Below, one piece after another: positions 36,905-45,215 of a DNA stretch of 64,000 nt. A program made the translations under genes and the position numbers. The notes beneath the pieces are model-generated. The model was given only the letters and a program-made list of their open reading frames with translations, was not told where the DNA came from and made no database searches. The stretch comes from Cellvibrio sp. PSBB023 (lineage in GTDB: Bacteria; Pseudomonadota; Gammaproteobacteria; Pseudomonadales; Cellvibrionaceae): assembly GCF_002007605.1 (NCBI RefSeq), contig NZ_CP019799.1, forward strand, positions 3,140,001-3,204,000, written 5' to 3'. How positions within the stretch are numbered: the stretch's first letter is position 1; each line of letters begins with the position of its first letter.

Positions 36905-37029
36905 AAGAATTCCCAAAGGGAGTGACAGATCAGCAGGAGATTGGGGGAGCGGAATCTAAATACAAGCAGCGGGGGAGTGAGTGGTGACCTTTGTCAGGCC
37001 GGGGGGGCAGTCATAAAATAGCGGCAATA

Positions 37030-37059
37030 AAAAAGGCGAGATTCTCATCTCGCCTTTTT
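37030..37059 (-). terminator. Rho-independent terminator after the cold-shock gene
   Basis: Perfect 13-bp stem AAAAAGGCGAGAT/ATCTCGCCTTTTT with a 4-base loop, 27 bp beyond the csp stop. On the minus strand it ends in a T-run. Confidence 0.9.
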
Positions 37060-37085
37060 AATCACACTTCTAAATCCGTAAGGAA

Positions 37086-37295
37086 TTAGATAGCGGTGAT
37101 GTTTTCAGCCTGTGGGCCTTTTTGGCCTTGGGTCACAGTGAAGCTAACTTTTTGGCCTTCGGCCAGGGTTTTGAAGCCTGAACCAGAAATAGCGCTGAAG
37201 TGAGCGAAAACATCTGGGCCAGATTCTTGTTCGATGAAACCAAAACCTTTAGCTTCGTTGAACCATTTTACAGTGCCAGTAGTAGTTTTAGACAT
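37086..37295 (-). CDS. Cold-shock domain protein (CspA family)
   Basis: 69-residue single cold-shock domain that binds single-stranded RNA/DNA and melts mRNA structure. RNP1 (KGFGFIE) and RNP2 (VFAHFSAI) are intact, with the N-terminal [12 protein letters not shown] signature. The gap upstream (to 37557, about 260 bp) is A/T-rich near the start and could hold the long 5' leader typical of thermoregulated csp genes. Whether this copy is cold-induced cannot be told from sequence. Confidence 0.95.
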   Translation of the reverse strand: MSKTTTGTVKWFNEAKGFGFIEQESGPDVFAHFSAISGSGFKTLAEGQKVSFTVTQGQKGPQAENITAI

Positions 37296-37520
37296 AGTGT
37301 TACCTATTAATACAAAAGTAAGGATTACCCCGAGGGGCGATTGTGCTGGAAATGTGGGAATTACTTATGTAAACAGGACAAAATTCTATTACTGGAACTT
37401 CGAAATGTGGTGCATAAATATTAGACGTACTTTCAAGCTGAGCCCAAGTCTACACGCCTTTGAGGCAAAGTCAATCATTTAACTTTTCCCGGCGCTGTCA
37501 CCCGTGCGGGGCGCAGAAGG

Positions 37521-37526
37521 TATAAT
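37521..37526 (+). promoter_or_regulatory. Candidate -10 box for the small secreted protein gene
   Basis: A perfect TATAAT lies 31 bp before the chosen ATG. The -35 position (near 37498, CTGTCA/TGTCAC) is only a weak match, so the promoter assignment is tentative. Confidence 0.4.
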
Positions 37527-37556
37527 TCCCGGGCATTTATTTTGGCGGAAATCATC

Positions 37557-37982
37557 ATGTTGTCATTCTTAAAACGCAGCTTCTTATTACTGGTAATCTG
37601 TTTTTCCAACACCACTCTGGCGCAGACCGGCACCTTCACCTTGTCCGATTGGCCCGCCACGGCAGCGACCTTAAAACCCCTGTACGTAAAAGCGATTATG
37701 GAACAAGCGGGCATCCATCAAGTTTCATTTACGCGCGACGCCAACTTTTATGTGGCCGAGCTGGATAAGTTTGCACAATTCGCGCAGGACAAGAATTATC
37801 GCCCCTATTTAAAAACATCCGTTGCGCAAAACCTGGCAACCCTTGCCGTAGTGAATTGCGATTGGCACAACGGCGTTGCGCCCTGGGAATTTGCCCAGAA
37901 GTATTTGGGCAATGAACAACTCGCGCTATTGCAACCGCTCTATGCGGAAGCCATCGCCAAATTACAAAACAATTGTGAGTGA
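37557..37982 (+). CDS. Small secreted/periplasmic hypothetical protein
   Basis: 141 residues from the ATG behind GGCGGAA. Signal peptide: MLSFLKRSFLLLVICFSNTTLAQ, cleaved after LA. The mature part is helical with a WPATAATLKPLYVKAIMEQAG start, ending in FAQKYLGNEQLALLQPLYAEAIAKLQNNCE. Two cysteines (VNCDWH and the penultimate NNCE) could form a disulfide. Not recognised as a named family. It is transcribed away from the cold-shock gene. Confidence 0.65.
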   Translation: MLSFLKRSFLLLVICFSNTTLAQTGTFTLSDWPATAATLKPLYVKAIMEQAGIHQVSFTRDANFYVAELDKFAQFAQDKNYRPYLKTSVAQNLATLAVVNCDWHNGVAPWEFAQKYLGNEQLALLQPLYAEAIAKLQNNCE

Positions 37983-38101
37983 TGGCTCCATCTATCTAAA
38001 AATTGGTTGAATTTGTTTTACTCGCGGGGCTCTTTATTGTGCGGCGCAGAGCGTAGGATGCCCCATATCCTCTCGCTCTCTTTGCGGTTCCCTGTTTTGT
38101 T

Positions 38102-39301
38102 ATGACTCGTCAATCACACCCTTATTTAATTGTGCTGCTCGCGGCAGTTATTGCGACTACGCCACTGGCGGTGGATATGTACCTGCCCGCCATGCCTGCT
38201 ATCGCCAATGATTTGCACACACACATAGGTACAGTGCAGCAATCCCTGAGCATTTTTCTCGCTGCCTATGGCACCGGCATGCTGCTCTTTGGCCCGCTGG
38301 CGGATTCACTCGGACGGCGCCCCCTGGCTATTCTGGGTTTAACCGGTTTTACCTTGAGCAGTATTGCGCTGGCACTGGTAAACGACCCGCAACTGTTTTT
38401 GCTACTGCGCGCCACACAGGCATTTTGTGGCGCGGCCGCCACAGTGGTGGTGCCGGGCTTTGTGCGCCAGTTGTATCAGGAGCACACCGCCAAAGGCATG
38501 TCTTATTTATCCATGATGATGATGTTGGCACCGCTACTCGCACCGGGTATTGGCAGTGTGATTTTATGGTTCAGCGATTGGCGCAGTATTTTTATTGTGC
38601 TGGCCCTTTATGGCGCGATGATTTTTGCACTGGTGTGGAAATGGTTGCCGGAAATCAGCCAGCCGATCACGCGTGAAGATGCACCGCGCCCCGGATTTTT
38701 TAGCGGCTATCGGGTAGTGTTTTCCAATCGCAGCGCACGCCCCATGATTATGAGCATGATGTTTGGCTCCTTTTCATTTTTTTGTTTTATCACCGGCGTG
38801 TCATTTGTGTACATCAATTATTTTGGTGTGAGTGAACAAACCTTTAGCCTGCTATTCGGGTTGAATGTGATTTGTTTAATGCTGGCGAATTTTATTAATA
38901 GCCGTCTGGTTACACGCCTTGGTCCATTGCGTATGCTGCGTAGCGGTTTGCTGATTGCGCTGATCAGTGCCTTGTCACTGTGTCTGATCAATTATTGGCA
39001 ATTGGACATTCTCTGGACGGTATTGAGCATAGCGCCACTGATGGGCGCACTCACCTTAATGTCCACCAATGCGGATGCCATTGTGCTCATGAAATTTCCA
39101 CACAATAGCGGTACAGCCACCGCCGTGACTGGCACCTTACGCTTTGGTAGCGGCGCGGTTGCCGGGCCACTGCTCGCTTATTTCTACACAGGCACAGCCA
39201 TGCCACTGGCGCTGTTAATGCTCAGTGGTGTGGCTGCCGTTGGCCTCTGCCAACTCTGGTATTGGTTTATCGAACCATCGCCCGCACCGGGCGCTCACTG
39301 A
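38102..39301 (+). CDS. Bcr/CflA-family MFS drug exporter
   Basis: Proton-driven 12-TM efflux permease. 399 residues; N-terminus ATTPLAVDMYLPAMPAIA with the TM1 acidic residue typical of Bcr/CflA, and motif A between TM2 and TM3 as GPLADSLGRRPLAILG. Members export bicyclomycin, chloramphenicol or sulfonamides; the real substrate is unknown. The stop is 9 bp before the VF530 gene, so the two may be co-transcribed. Confidence 0.92.
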   Translation: MTRQSHPYLIVLLAAVIATTPLAVDMYLPAMPAIANDLHTHIGTVQQSLSIFLAAYGTGMLLFGPLADSLGRRPLAILGLTGFTLSSIALALVNDPQLFLLLRATQAFCGAAATVVVPGFVRQLYQEHTAKGMSYLSMMMMLAPLLAPGIGSVILWFSDWRSIFIVLALYGAMIFALVWKWLPEISQPITREDAPRPGFFSGYRVVFSNRSARPMIMSMMFGSFSFFCFITGVSFVYINYFGVSEQTFSLLFGLNVICLMLANFINSRLVTRLGPLRMLRSGLLIALISALSLCLINYWQLDILWTVLSIAPLMGALTLMSTNADAIVLMKFPHNSGTATAVTGTLRFGSGAVAGPLLAYFYTGTAMPLALLMLSGVAAVGLCQLWYWFIEPSPAPGAH

Positions 39302-39310
39302 GTGACGTTT

Positions 39311-39529
39311 ATGCACGAACAAAAAAATAACCCGCTCCACGGACTGACACTGGAAGCGATAGTCACCCGCCTTGTTGAACACTATGGCTGGGATGCACTG
39401 GGGCAATTGATTAGCATCCGCTGCTTCCAAAGTGACCCGAGCGTGAAATCCAGTTTGAAATTTTTGCGCAAAACCCCTTGGGCGCGCGAAAAAGTAGAGC
39501 AGCTGTATCTCTCCACCGATTTTTCATAA
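39311..39529 (+). CDS. VF530/DUF2132 family DNA-binding-like protein
   Basis: 72 residues ([66 protein letters not shown] in outline), matching the VF530 fold, a small four-helix protein with structural likeness to DNA-binding proteins; function unknown. All hallmark residues ([29 protein letters not shown]) are present. A GTG three codons earlier directly after the MFS stop is an alternative start. Confidence 0.88.
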   Translation: MHEQKNNPLHGLTLEAIVTRLVEHYGWDALGQLISIRCFQSDPSVKSSLKFLRKTPWAREKVEQLYLSTDFS

Positions 39530-39544
39530 GCCCTATTTTTTGTA

Positions 39545-39570
39545 CGGTGTTTGACGCGCATCAAACACCG
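39545..39570. promoter_or_regulatory. Anr/FNR-like box upstream of the ODP gene
   Basis: A 10-bp perfect inverted repeat CGGTGTTTGA/TCAAACACCG around CGCGCA. The core TTGAC-GCGC-ATCAA (39551-39564) matches the Anr/FNR consensus TTGAT-N4-ATCAA at 9 of 10 positions. It ends 50 bp before the ODP ATG. It could instead be the terminator hairpin of the VF530 gene, but the FNR match, the lack of a T-run and the distance favour an operator. Confidence 0.55.
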
Positions 39571-39620
39571 CTGGCGCCAAGGCCCTATGCTAGCCACTTT
39601 GTATTCAGGACATTACTGGC

Positions 39621-40463
39621 ATGAGTCAGGCAAGCATCACACGCGACAAAGCGCATTTTTTGTATAACAAGGATGGCCACCAATGCATTCAATTTTCCGA
39701 TTTGGTGGTAGGCGAGGGCATTCAAGCCAATCAGTTTTTAATTATTGATAATAACCGCGCGGCGCTGATTGATCCCGGCGGCGATTTAACCTACACACCG
39801 CTTAATATTGAATTGGGCAAACGGGTTAAAACCCATCAACTGGATTATATTTTTGCCTCACACCAGGACCCGGACATTATTGCATCGCTGCCACGCTGGA
39901 TGATGTATACCCAATGCCAGGTGGTCACTTCCAAACTCTGGTCGCGATTTTTACCGCACCTGGCCTCGCAATATATTACCCAACAACTGAACCACAATCT
40001 GGATGAACGCATTATTGCCATGCCCGATAAAGGTGGCGCTATTGCATTTGGCCGCGGCGAGATAATTGTATTGCCCGCACATTTTTTACATTCTGTGGGC
40101 AATTTTCATTTTTATGATCCGGTGAGTAAAATTTTATTCAGCGGCGATATGGGCGCCTCACTGGTGGAGGAACACGCCGAACAAGCCGTTGCGGATTTTG
40201 ATGCACACATTCCCCACATGCTCGGGTTTCACCAGCGCTATATGGCCAGTAACAAAGCCTGTCGTCTCTGGGCAAATATGGTACGCGAGATGGATGTAAA
40301 CATGATGGTGCCGCAACACGGCAGTCCCTTTGTCGGGCGGGCGATGGTAGAGCGCTTTCTCGATTGGATTAGCAACCTGCCCTGTGGCATTGACTTGATG
40401 AGCCAGCAACATTTTGATGCGCACAACGCCGGTTATAACCCGCCTTATGCACACCGCGCTTAG
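39621..40463 (+). CDS. ODP-like oxygen-binding di-iron protein, metallo-beta-lactamase fold
   Basis: 280 residues of the MBL/flavodiiron fold. The metal motif is H81-x-D83-x-D85 (SHQDPDI) in place of HxHxDH of hydrolases or HxExDH of flavodiiron proteins, followed by H157 (FLHSVGNFHFYDP), D176 (LFSGDMGAS) and a late HGSPF. This pattern, with no flavodoxin domain, matches the ODP family described in spirochaete and other chemotaxis systems, where it binds O2 and signals to CheA or receptors. An Anr/FNR-like box precedes it. Convergent, by 4 overlapping bases, with a CheY-like gene and a CheA-like kinase. An ordinary MBL hydrolase is the alternative. Confidence 0.8.
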   Translation: MSQASITRDKAHFLYNKDGHQCIQFSDLVVGEGIQANQFLIIDNNRAALIDPGGDLTYTPLNIELGKRVKTHQLDYIFASHQDPDIIASLPRWMMYTQCQVVTSKLWSRFLPHLASQYITQQLNHNLDERIIAMPDKGGAIAFGRGEIIVLPAHFLHSVGNFHFYDPVSKILFSGDMGASLVEEHAEQAVADFDAHIPHMLGFHQRYMASNKACRLWANMVREMDVNMMVPQHGSPFVGRAMVERFLDWISNLPCGIDLMSQQHFDAHNAGYNPPYAHRA

Positions 40464-40825
40464 GTGTCTCGCACCAGCTCGCGCAAGGCCGCCAATAATT
40501 GCTCATCGCTAAAGGGTTTAGGTAAAAAACCGCGCGCGCCTTTTTTCAATGCATCAATTCCCACTGCTTTGTCGGTGACGGCAGAGATCACCAAAATACG
40601 CACACTGGGATCAAGGGCAATAATTTGTTGAATGCAGGCCACGCCGTCCATTTTCGGCATGGTTAAATCCATTGTGATTAATTGCGGGCGCGTTTTTTTA
40701 AACAATTCCAGCGCTTGCAAACCATTCGCCGCCGAGGCAACAACCCTGAATTGATCACTGTCATTGCAGCGTTCAATAGTGCGGCGAATAATGGGAGAAT
40801 CATCAACTACCATCAACGTCAGCAT
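40460..40825 (-). CDS. CheY-like single-domain response regulator
   Basis: 121 residues, a receiver domain only: acidic pocket VVDDSP, phospho-acceptor D53 in TMDLTMPKMDG, Thr/Ser switch ISAVT and Lys in FLPKPF. The ATG is preceded by AGGATC and lies 23 bases inside the end of the upstream kinase gene, so the two are translationally coupled and very probably a cognate pair. The frame continues upstream inside the kinase gene, but that part is out-of-frame sequence. With no output domain it must act by protein contact, for example on a motor or another enzyme. Confidence 0.9.
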   Translation of the reverse strand: MLTLMVVDDSPIIRRTIERCNDSDQFRVVASAANGLQALELFKKTRPQLITMDLTMPKMDGVACIQQIIALDPSVRILVISAVTDKAVGIDALKKGARGFLPKPFSDEQLLAALRELVRDT

Positions 40826-43061
40826 GGCCAGATCCTGGTGAAACCGATACTTCTTGCGGCACCTGTGCCGGAGCAACAATCGGTAAATGGATAACAAAAC
40901 GACAGAATTCTCCCGCACGGCTGGCAACAGTGATTTTGCCGCGCCGGGCAATAACATGCTGCATGACCAGATCCAACCCCGCGCCGCGACCGGCGTCTTT
41001 GGTGACCTCCTTTGCAGTAGTGAAACCGGGGTGGAAAATAACACTGCGCAATTGCTCACTGCTCCAGCCGTCCATTTCCTGCTCAGACCATTTTCCCAAG
41101 GCAATGGCTTTGTTGCGAATGGCAACAGTATCCAGGCCCTGGCCATCATCCATCACCATTAATTCCATTTCAGCGGGCGCAATAGCGGCCAGGCGTAAAT
41201 CGATCCTGCCAGTCTGCGGTTTTTCACTCAGGGCGCGGTCATGGGGTGTTTCTATGCCGTGCACAACGGCATTGCGCAATAATTGAATGCATATCTCTTT
41301 GAGTTGTTGCGCGTAATCTGCTGCCAGCGCAATCTCGCTCAAGCCGCTCACCACCAATTGCACCCGCTTACCATTGCGCAGCGCGATATGTTGTACAAAA
41401 TCATGCAGGTGATCCCAACCATCGTTGCGACGGCTGCCGGTGATATGTTGGTTATTCAACGAGCGCGGTGCCTGCGCAGACACCAGTGTAAATTGCCCGA
41501 GCCGCGCAGTGAGTTGCTGCACTTGCCGTGTGTCATTGATCAGCTTATCCAACTGTTCCGCCAGCGTCGCATAATCATGGCCGGTCAAATCCTGTTTGTT
41601 GCGCAACTGTGCGAGGCTGTCTTCCATGCGATGGGCGGCGTTTTCAAAAAAATCCAATTTGAGCGATGCAGCTTCACCTTTGAAATGATGAAGCTCACGA
41701 AAAATAGCGACGGCTTTATCGCGCACAGCCTGTGTCGTTTTGGTTGGCTGCTGCAAAATGCCATGAATGCGCGTAAAACACTGAAAGCTGTTGTTGATAA
41801 ATTCGTTCAGCAGTTGCGGGTGAGTGTGCAGCAAGCTGGTGAGCATCTGCAATTGCGCATCGTTATGTTGACGACTGTCGCGCAGCGCCTGCGCCAGAGT
41901 GACTTGCGCAGAAATATCCTGCACCGTCACTAACACATGGGAAATAGCGCGTTCCTGATAGACGCGCGCAAAGGTAAATTGCAGATATTTTTCACACAGG
42001 TCGCCATTGGCCTGCACGCTATTCACAGCCACCTTGTTGAGCGGGTTCAAATCGCCAATCAATTTTTCTTTAATCGCTGGATCAAACAACAGCTCAACAT
42101 ACTGGCGAGCTGTTTCAGCCAGGGATAGATCAAGGGATGGCACAGTAGAGAGAACACTAGAGGGAGCAACAGATGAGGCGATAGCAGGATTGATAATGGA
42201 TTCAAGCAACGCGTGAAAGGATTTACCAGCAACGGCTGACATGCCAAGAATATGAGGTAATTTGGCAGAGTATTGTTCACCAATTATCAGTTGGTGATCA
42301 ATCAGAAACAGGCCTTCATTCACTGTGTCCAAAATCTCTGTGGTTTCCCGTCGCGCTTTTTCGATAACCACATCGCTGTCGCGTAACTGACGAACAAAGT
42401 GCAACAAAATAAACAAAAAATTCACAATGGCCAAACTGATGCCGATGGTTTGGATTAACCGCAAGCGTTTTGCCTTGGAGGCGGCCACTTCCTCCAAGCT
42501 GAGGGTGAGGTCATTCATGGAGTCCAGAATCGGCAAGTTATGCAAACGCGCCATGGCCACAGCGGCCGCCAACGCGTTTTCCACCTCGGGCGTTAACTCG
42601 CCGTCCGGCTTCTTGGTCGCGGCACTGGCAATTAATTGATCCACGGCATTTTTGTAGGGACGCCATAATTGTGAAGTGTTGTGTAGCGCATCGCGCCCGG
42701 CGCGATTCATCACCGCATCCAGAATGACTGTTGCATTGCCGGCGCCGCGCACGGGGCCACCCTGAATAAACGCTTGCAATGTGTCATCGAACAGGGTTTT
42801 GCTCAGCAACAATTCATCGTAGGCGGCGTTGAAGGCGGCAGGATCGGTGCGTGAACTGTCCAATACAAACAAGGTTTTTGCCATGCGCTGCGACAACATG
42901 CGCTGGCGACCAGCAAGGTTCACCCCTACCGCATCGCCGGCAATTTCAAATGAGATATAAAAATTCAGCAGCAATACCGAAGCATCCAGCAATAAAAACA
43001 ATGCAACGGAAATTAAAATGCCACGGTATTTACCGTAATCGAATTGCAACGAGGTCGACAT
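40803..43061 (-). CDS. Membrane-bound CheA-like hybrid-type histidine kinase with PilJ/NarX-like sensor
   Basis: 752 residues. Order seen: TM1 (about 14-36); periplasmic helical PilJ/NarX-type domain with NLAGRQRMLSQRMAKTL; TM2 (about 226-244); PAS-like region (about 262-400); an Hpt-like helix with LHHFKGEAASLKLDFF (H followed by K three residues on, as in CheA P1); then an HATPase of CheA type: N box LRNAVVHGIETPHDRAL, G1 DDGQGLD, F box GFTTAKEV, G2 GRGAGLDLV. The chain ends soon after, so no CheW-like P5 domain exists. It therefore senses directly through its own membrane domain and likely phosphorylates the overlapping CheY-like protein. Confidence 0.88.
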   Translation of the reverse strand: MSTSLQFDYGKYRGILISVALFLLLDASVLLLNFYISFEIAGDAVGVNLAGRQRMLSQRMAKTLFVLDSSRTDPAAFNAAYDELLLSKTLFDDTLQAFIQGGPVRGAGNATVILDAVMNRAGRDALHNTSQLWRPYKNAVDQLIASAATKKPDGELTPEVENALAAAVAMARLHNLPILDSMNDLTLSLEEVAASKAKRLRLIQTIGISLAIVNFLFILLHFVRQLRDSDVVIEKARRETTEILDTVNEGLFLIDHQLIIGEQYSAKLPHILGMSAVAGKSFHALLESIINPAIASSVAPSSVLSTVPSLDLSLAETARQYVELLFDPAIKEKLIGDLNPLNKVAVNSVQANGDLCEKYLQFTFARVYQERAISHVLVTVQDISAQVTLAQALRDSRQHNDAQLQMLTSLLHTHPQLLNEFINNSFQCFTRIHGILQQPTKTTQAVRDKAVAIFRELHHFKGEAASLKLDFFENAAHRMEDSLAQLRNKQDLTGHDYATLAEQLDKLINDTRQVQQLTARLGQFTLVSAQAPRSLNNQHITGSRRNDGWDHLHDFVQHIALRNGKRVQLVVSGLSEIALAADYAQQLKEICIQLLRNAVVHGIETPHDRALSEKPQTGRIDLRLAAIAPAEMELMVMDDGQGLDTVAIRNKAIALGKWSEQEMDGWSSEQLRSVIFHPGFTTAKEVTKDAGRGAGLDLVMQHVIARRGKITVASRAGEFCRFVIHLPIVAPAQVPQEVSVSPGSGHADVDGS

Positions 43062-43344
43062 ACATCACGCCCTGATGACCAAGAATTGCAGCCTTGTGCA
43101 AGCTGCCGGGCGCTCCAGATTTGCCCTCCACTACTCCCGCGCTATGGCGCTTATTGCACTAGTTATAGCGAAAGCTGTGCCAAGGCAGAATTAACGGCAA
43201 CGGCTCATGGGCGGTTATTCCATGCGCTGTGCACGACAGCCAGTGCACACACCCGGATACACAGCGGTATAGGCTTGGTGCACTGACTGAATAATGCGCA
43301 CCGCTTTGGATCTTTTTTGCGACCGCAGTACGGCCTCATCGCTA

Positions 43345-45159
43345 TTATTTTTCGTCTTGTTGCTGCAAGGCCCACATTTGTGCGTAGCGGCCATGCAATT
43401 CCAATAATTGGCTGTGGGTGCCCTGCTCAATAACGCAGCCTTTATCCATCACCACAATTTGGTCGGCATCCACAATGGTGGATAATCGGTGCGCAATCAC
43501 CAAGGTAGTATGCCCTGTTGCTACTTCGCGCATGGCTTCCAGAATAGCGCTTTCAGATTGCGAATCCAGTGCGCTGGTGGCCTCGTCAAAAATTAAAATG
43601 GGCGCGCCTTTTAATAATACTCGCGCAATGGCGATGCGTTGTTTTTCGCCGCCGGATACTTTTAAACCGCGCTCGCCCACCAGGGTTTGATCGCCCTGCG
43701 GCAAACTGCTGATGAAATGTTCCAGGTGCGCCATTTTTATCGCCCGTGTAATTTGTTCATCGCTGGCCTGCGGATTGCCGTAGGCGATATTGGCGCGAAT
43801 GCTGGTATTAAATAACACCGTGTCTTGCGGCACTATGGCGATGGCACGGCGCAAACTGTCGAGCGTCACGCGGCGAATATCCTGCCCGTCAATTTCAATA
43901 CTGCCGGATTGAATATCGTAAAAGCGATACAACAAACGCGCGAGCGTACTCTTACCGGCGCCCGAAGAGCCCACAATCGCCACTTTGCTGCCCGCGGGAA
44001 TATGCAAATTAAATTGCTGCACTATCGGACGCTCGGGGTGATAACCAAAACCCACATCGCGCCAGTGAATATCGCCGCGCGCAATAGCGAGTGGTTGGGC
44101 ATCCCCGGCATCCTGAATACTCGCGTCACGTTTTAGCAACGCCAGCATATTTTCCAAATCCGTCAGCGAGCGACGAATTTCGCGGTAGACAAACCCGAGA
44201 AAGTTGAGCGGAATAAACAGTTGGATCATGTAGGCATTGATCATCGCCAAATCGCCCAGGGTCATTTCTTTATTCAACACACTTTGCGCGGCCATCCACA
44301 TCATGGCGGTAATTGCCAGGGCGATAATCAGTGCTTGCCCGGAGTTGAGCGCCAGTAGCGACATACGATTTTTGAGTTTGGCCGTTTCCCAGTTAGCGAG
44401 AAATCTGTCGTAGGTTTCTGCTTCGTATTTTTCGTTATTAAAATATTTTACCGTTTCATAATTGAGCAGCGAATCAATGGCGCGGGTGCTGGTGGTGGAG
44501 TCGGCCTGATTGGCTTCGCGCACAAATTTATTGCGCCACTCAGTGGTGTAAATGGTGAAGACGATATACACCGCAACCGCCACCACAGTGATCAGGGCAT
44601 ACCAAATAGAAAAGGCGGCGGCAAAAATAATCGCCACCATTAAAATTTCAAACAGCGTGGGCACTATGTTGAACATTAAAAATCGCATTAAAAAACTGAT
44701 GCCGTTGGTGCCGCGTTCAATATCGCGGCTAATGCCACCGGTGGCGCGATCCAAATGGAAGGCCAGTTCCAATGAATGCAGATGGTTGAATACACGCAGG
44801 CCAATTTTGCGCATGGCGTGTTCCGTCACCCGGCTGAACAGCGCGTCGCGCACCTCGCCAAAAAAAACGCTGCCGAAGCGCAGGGCGCCGTAAAAAAGGA
44901 CAAAAAAGGCGGGAAACACCAAGGGCGCGGCAAGGCTCGCATCCACACCATCGATAATGTGCTTCAGCGCCCAGGGCATGACCAAGGTTGCGCCCTTGGC
45001 GGCGAGCAGCGCGAGAATCGCCAGTAACACCCGGCCTTTGAATTCCCACAAATAGGGCAGGAGATACGCCATGCTCTGGCGTAAATTCACCCTGGCATTT
45101 TCGGTGCGTTGTTCCTGGTTGGGGTGGGCAGATAAACCCGAGGAGTGCATACCGCGCAT
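43345..45159 (-). CDS. Atm1/HMT1-type ABC exporter
   Basis: Half-transporter of 604 residues. The exporter domain carries hallmarks of the Atm1/HMT subgroup: DRATGGISRDIERGTNGISFL, STRAIDSLLNYETVKYFNNEKYE and LNFLGFVYREIRRSLTD. The NBD has Walker A GSSGAGKSTL, VPQDTVLF, signature VSGGEKQR, Walker B ILIFDEATSALD and H-loop AHRLST. Bacterial Atm1 homologues export glutathione-metal or Fe-S related compounds, so a role in metal or glutathione-conjugate export is the family-based guess. The start could be residue 4 (MHSSG). The roughly 280-bp gap to the kinase shows nothing recognisable. Confidence 0.92.
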   Translation of the reverse strand: MRGMHSSGLSAHPNQEQRTENARVNLRQSMAYLLPYLWEFKGRVLLAILALLAAKGATLVMPWALKHIIDGVDASLAAPLVFPAFFVLFYGALRFGSVFFGEVRDALFSRVTEHAMRKIGLRVFNHLHSLELAFHLDRATGGISRDIERGTNGISFLMRFLMFNIVPTLFEILMVAIIFAAAFSIWYALITVVAVAVYIVFTIYTTEWRNKFVREANQADSTTSTRAIDSLLNYETVKYFNNEKYEAETYDRFLANWETAKLKNRMSLLALNSGQALIIALAITAMMWMAAQSVLNKEMTLGDLAMINAYMIQLFIPLNFLGFVYREIRRSLTDLENMLALLKRDASIQDAGDAQPLAIARGDIHWRDVGFGYHPERPIVQQFNLHIPAGSKVAIVGSSGAGKSTLARLLYRFYDIQSGSIEIDGQDIRRVTLDSLRRAIAIVPQDTVLFNTSIRANIAYGNPQASDEQITRAIKMAHLEHFISSLPQGDQTLVGERGLKVSGGEKQRIAIARVLLKGAPILIFDEATSALDSQSESAILEAMREVATGHTTLVIAHRLSTIVDADQIVVMDKGCVIEQGTHSQLLELHGRYAQMWALQQQDEK

Positions 45160-45215
45160 AACAATAGTCTTTAACCCTGAGAGTGAAAAAGACGCCGTTA
45201 GCGCTCGGATAAAGG

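Noticed and set aside
40826..41149. N-terminal extension of the CheY-like gene
   Set aside because: The extension overlaps the 3' part of the kinase in another frame and is not receiver-like; an ATG with an RBS lies at the expected start.
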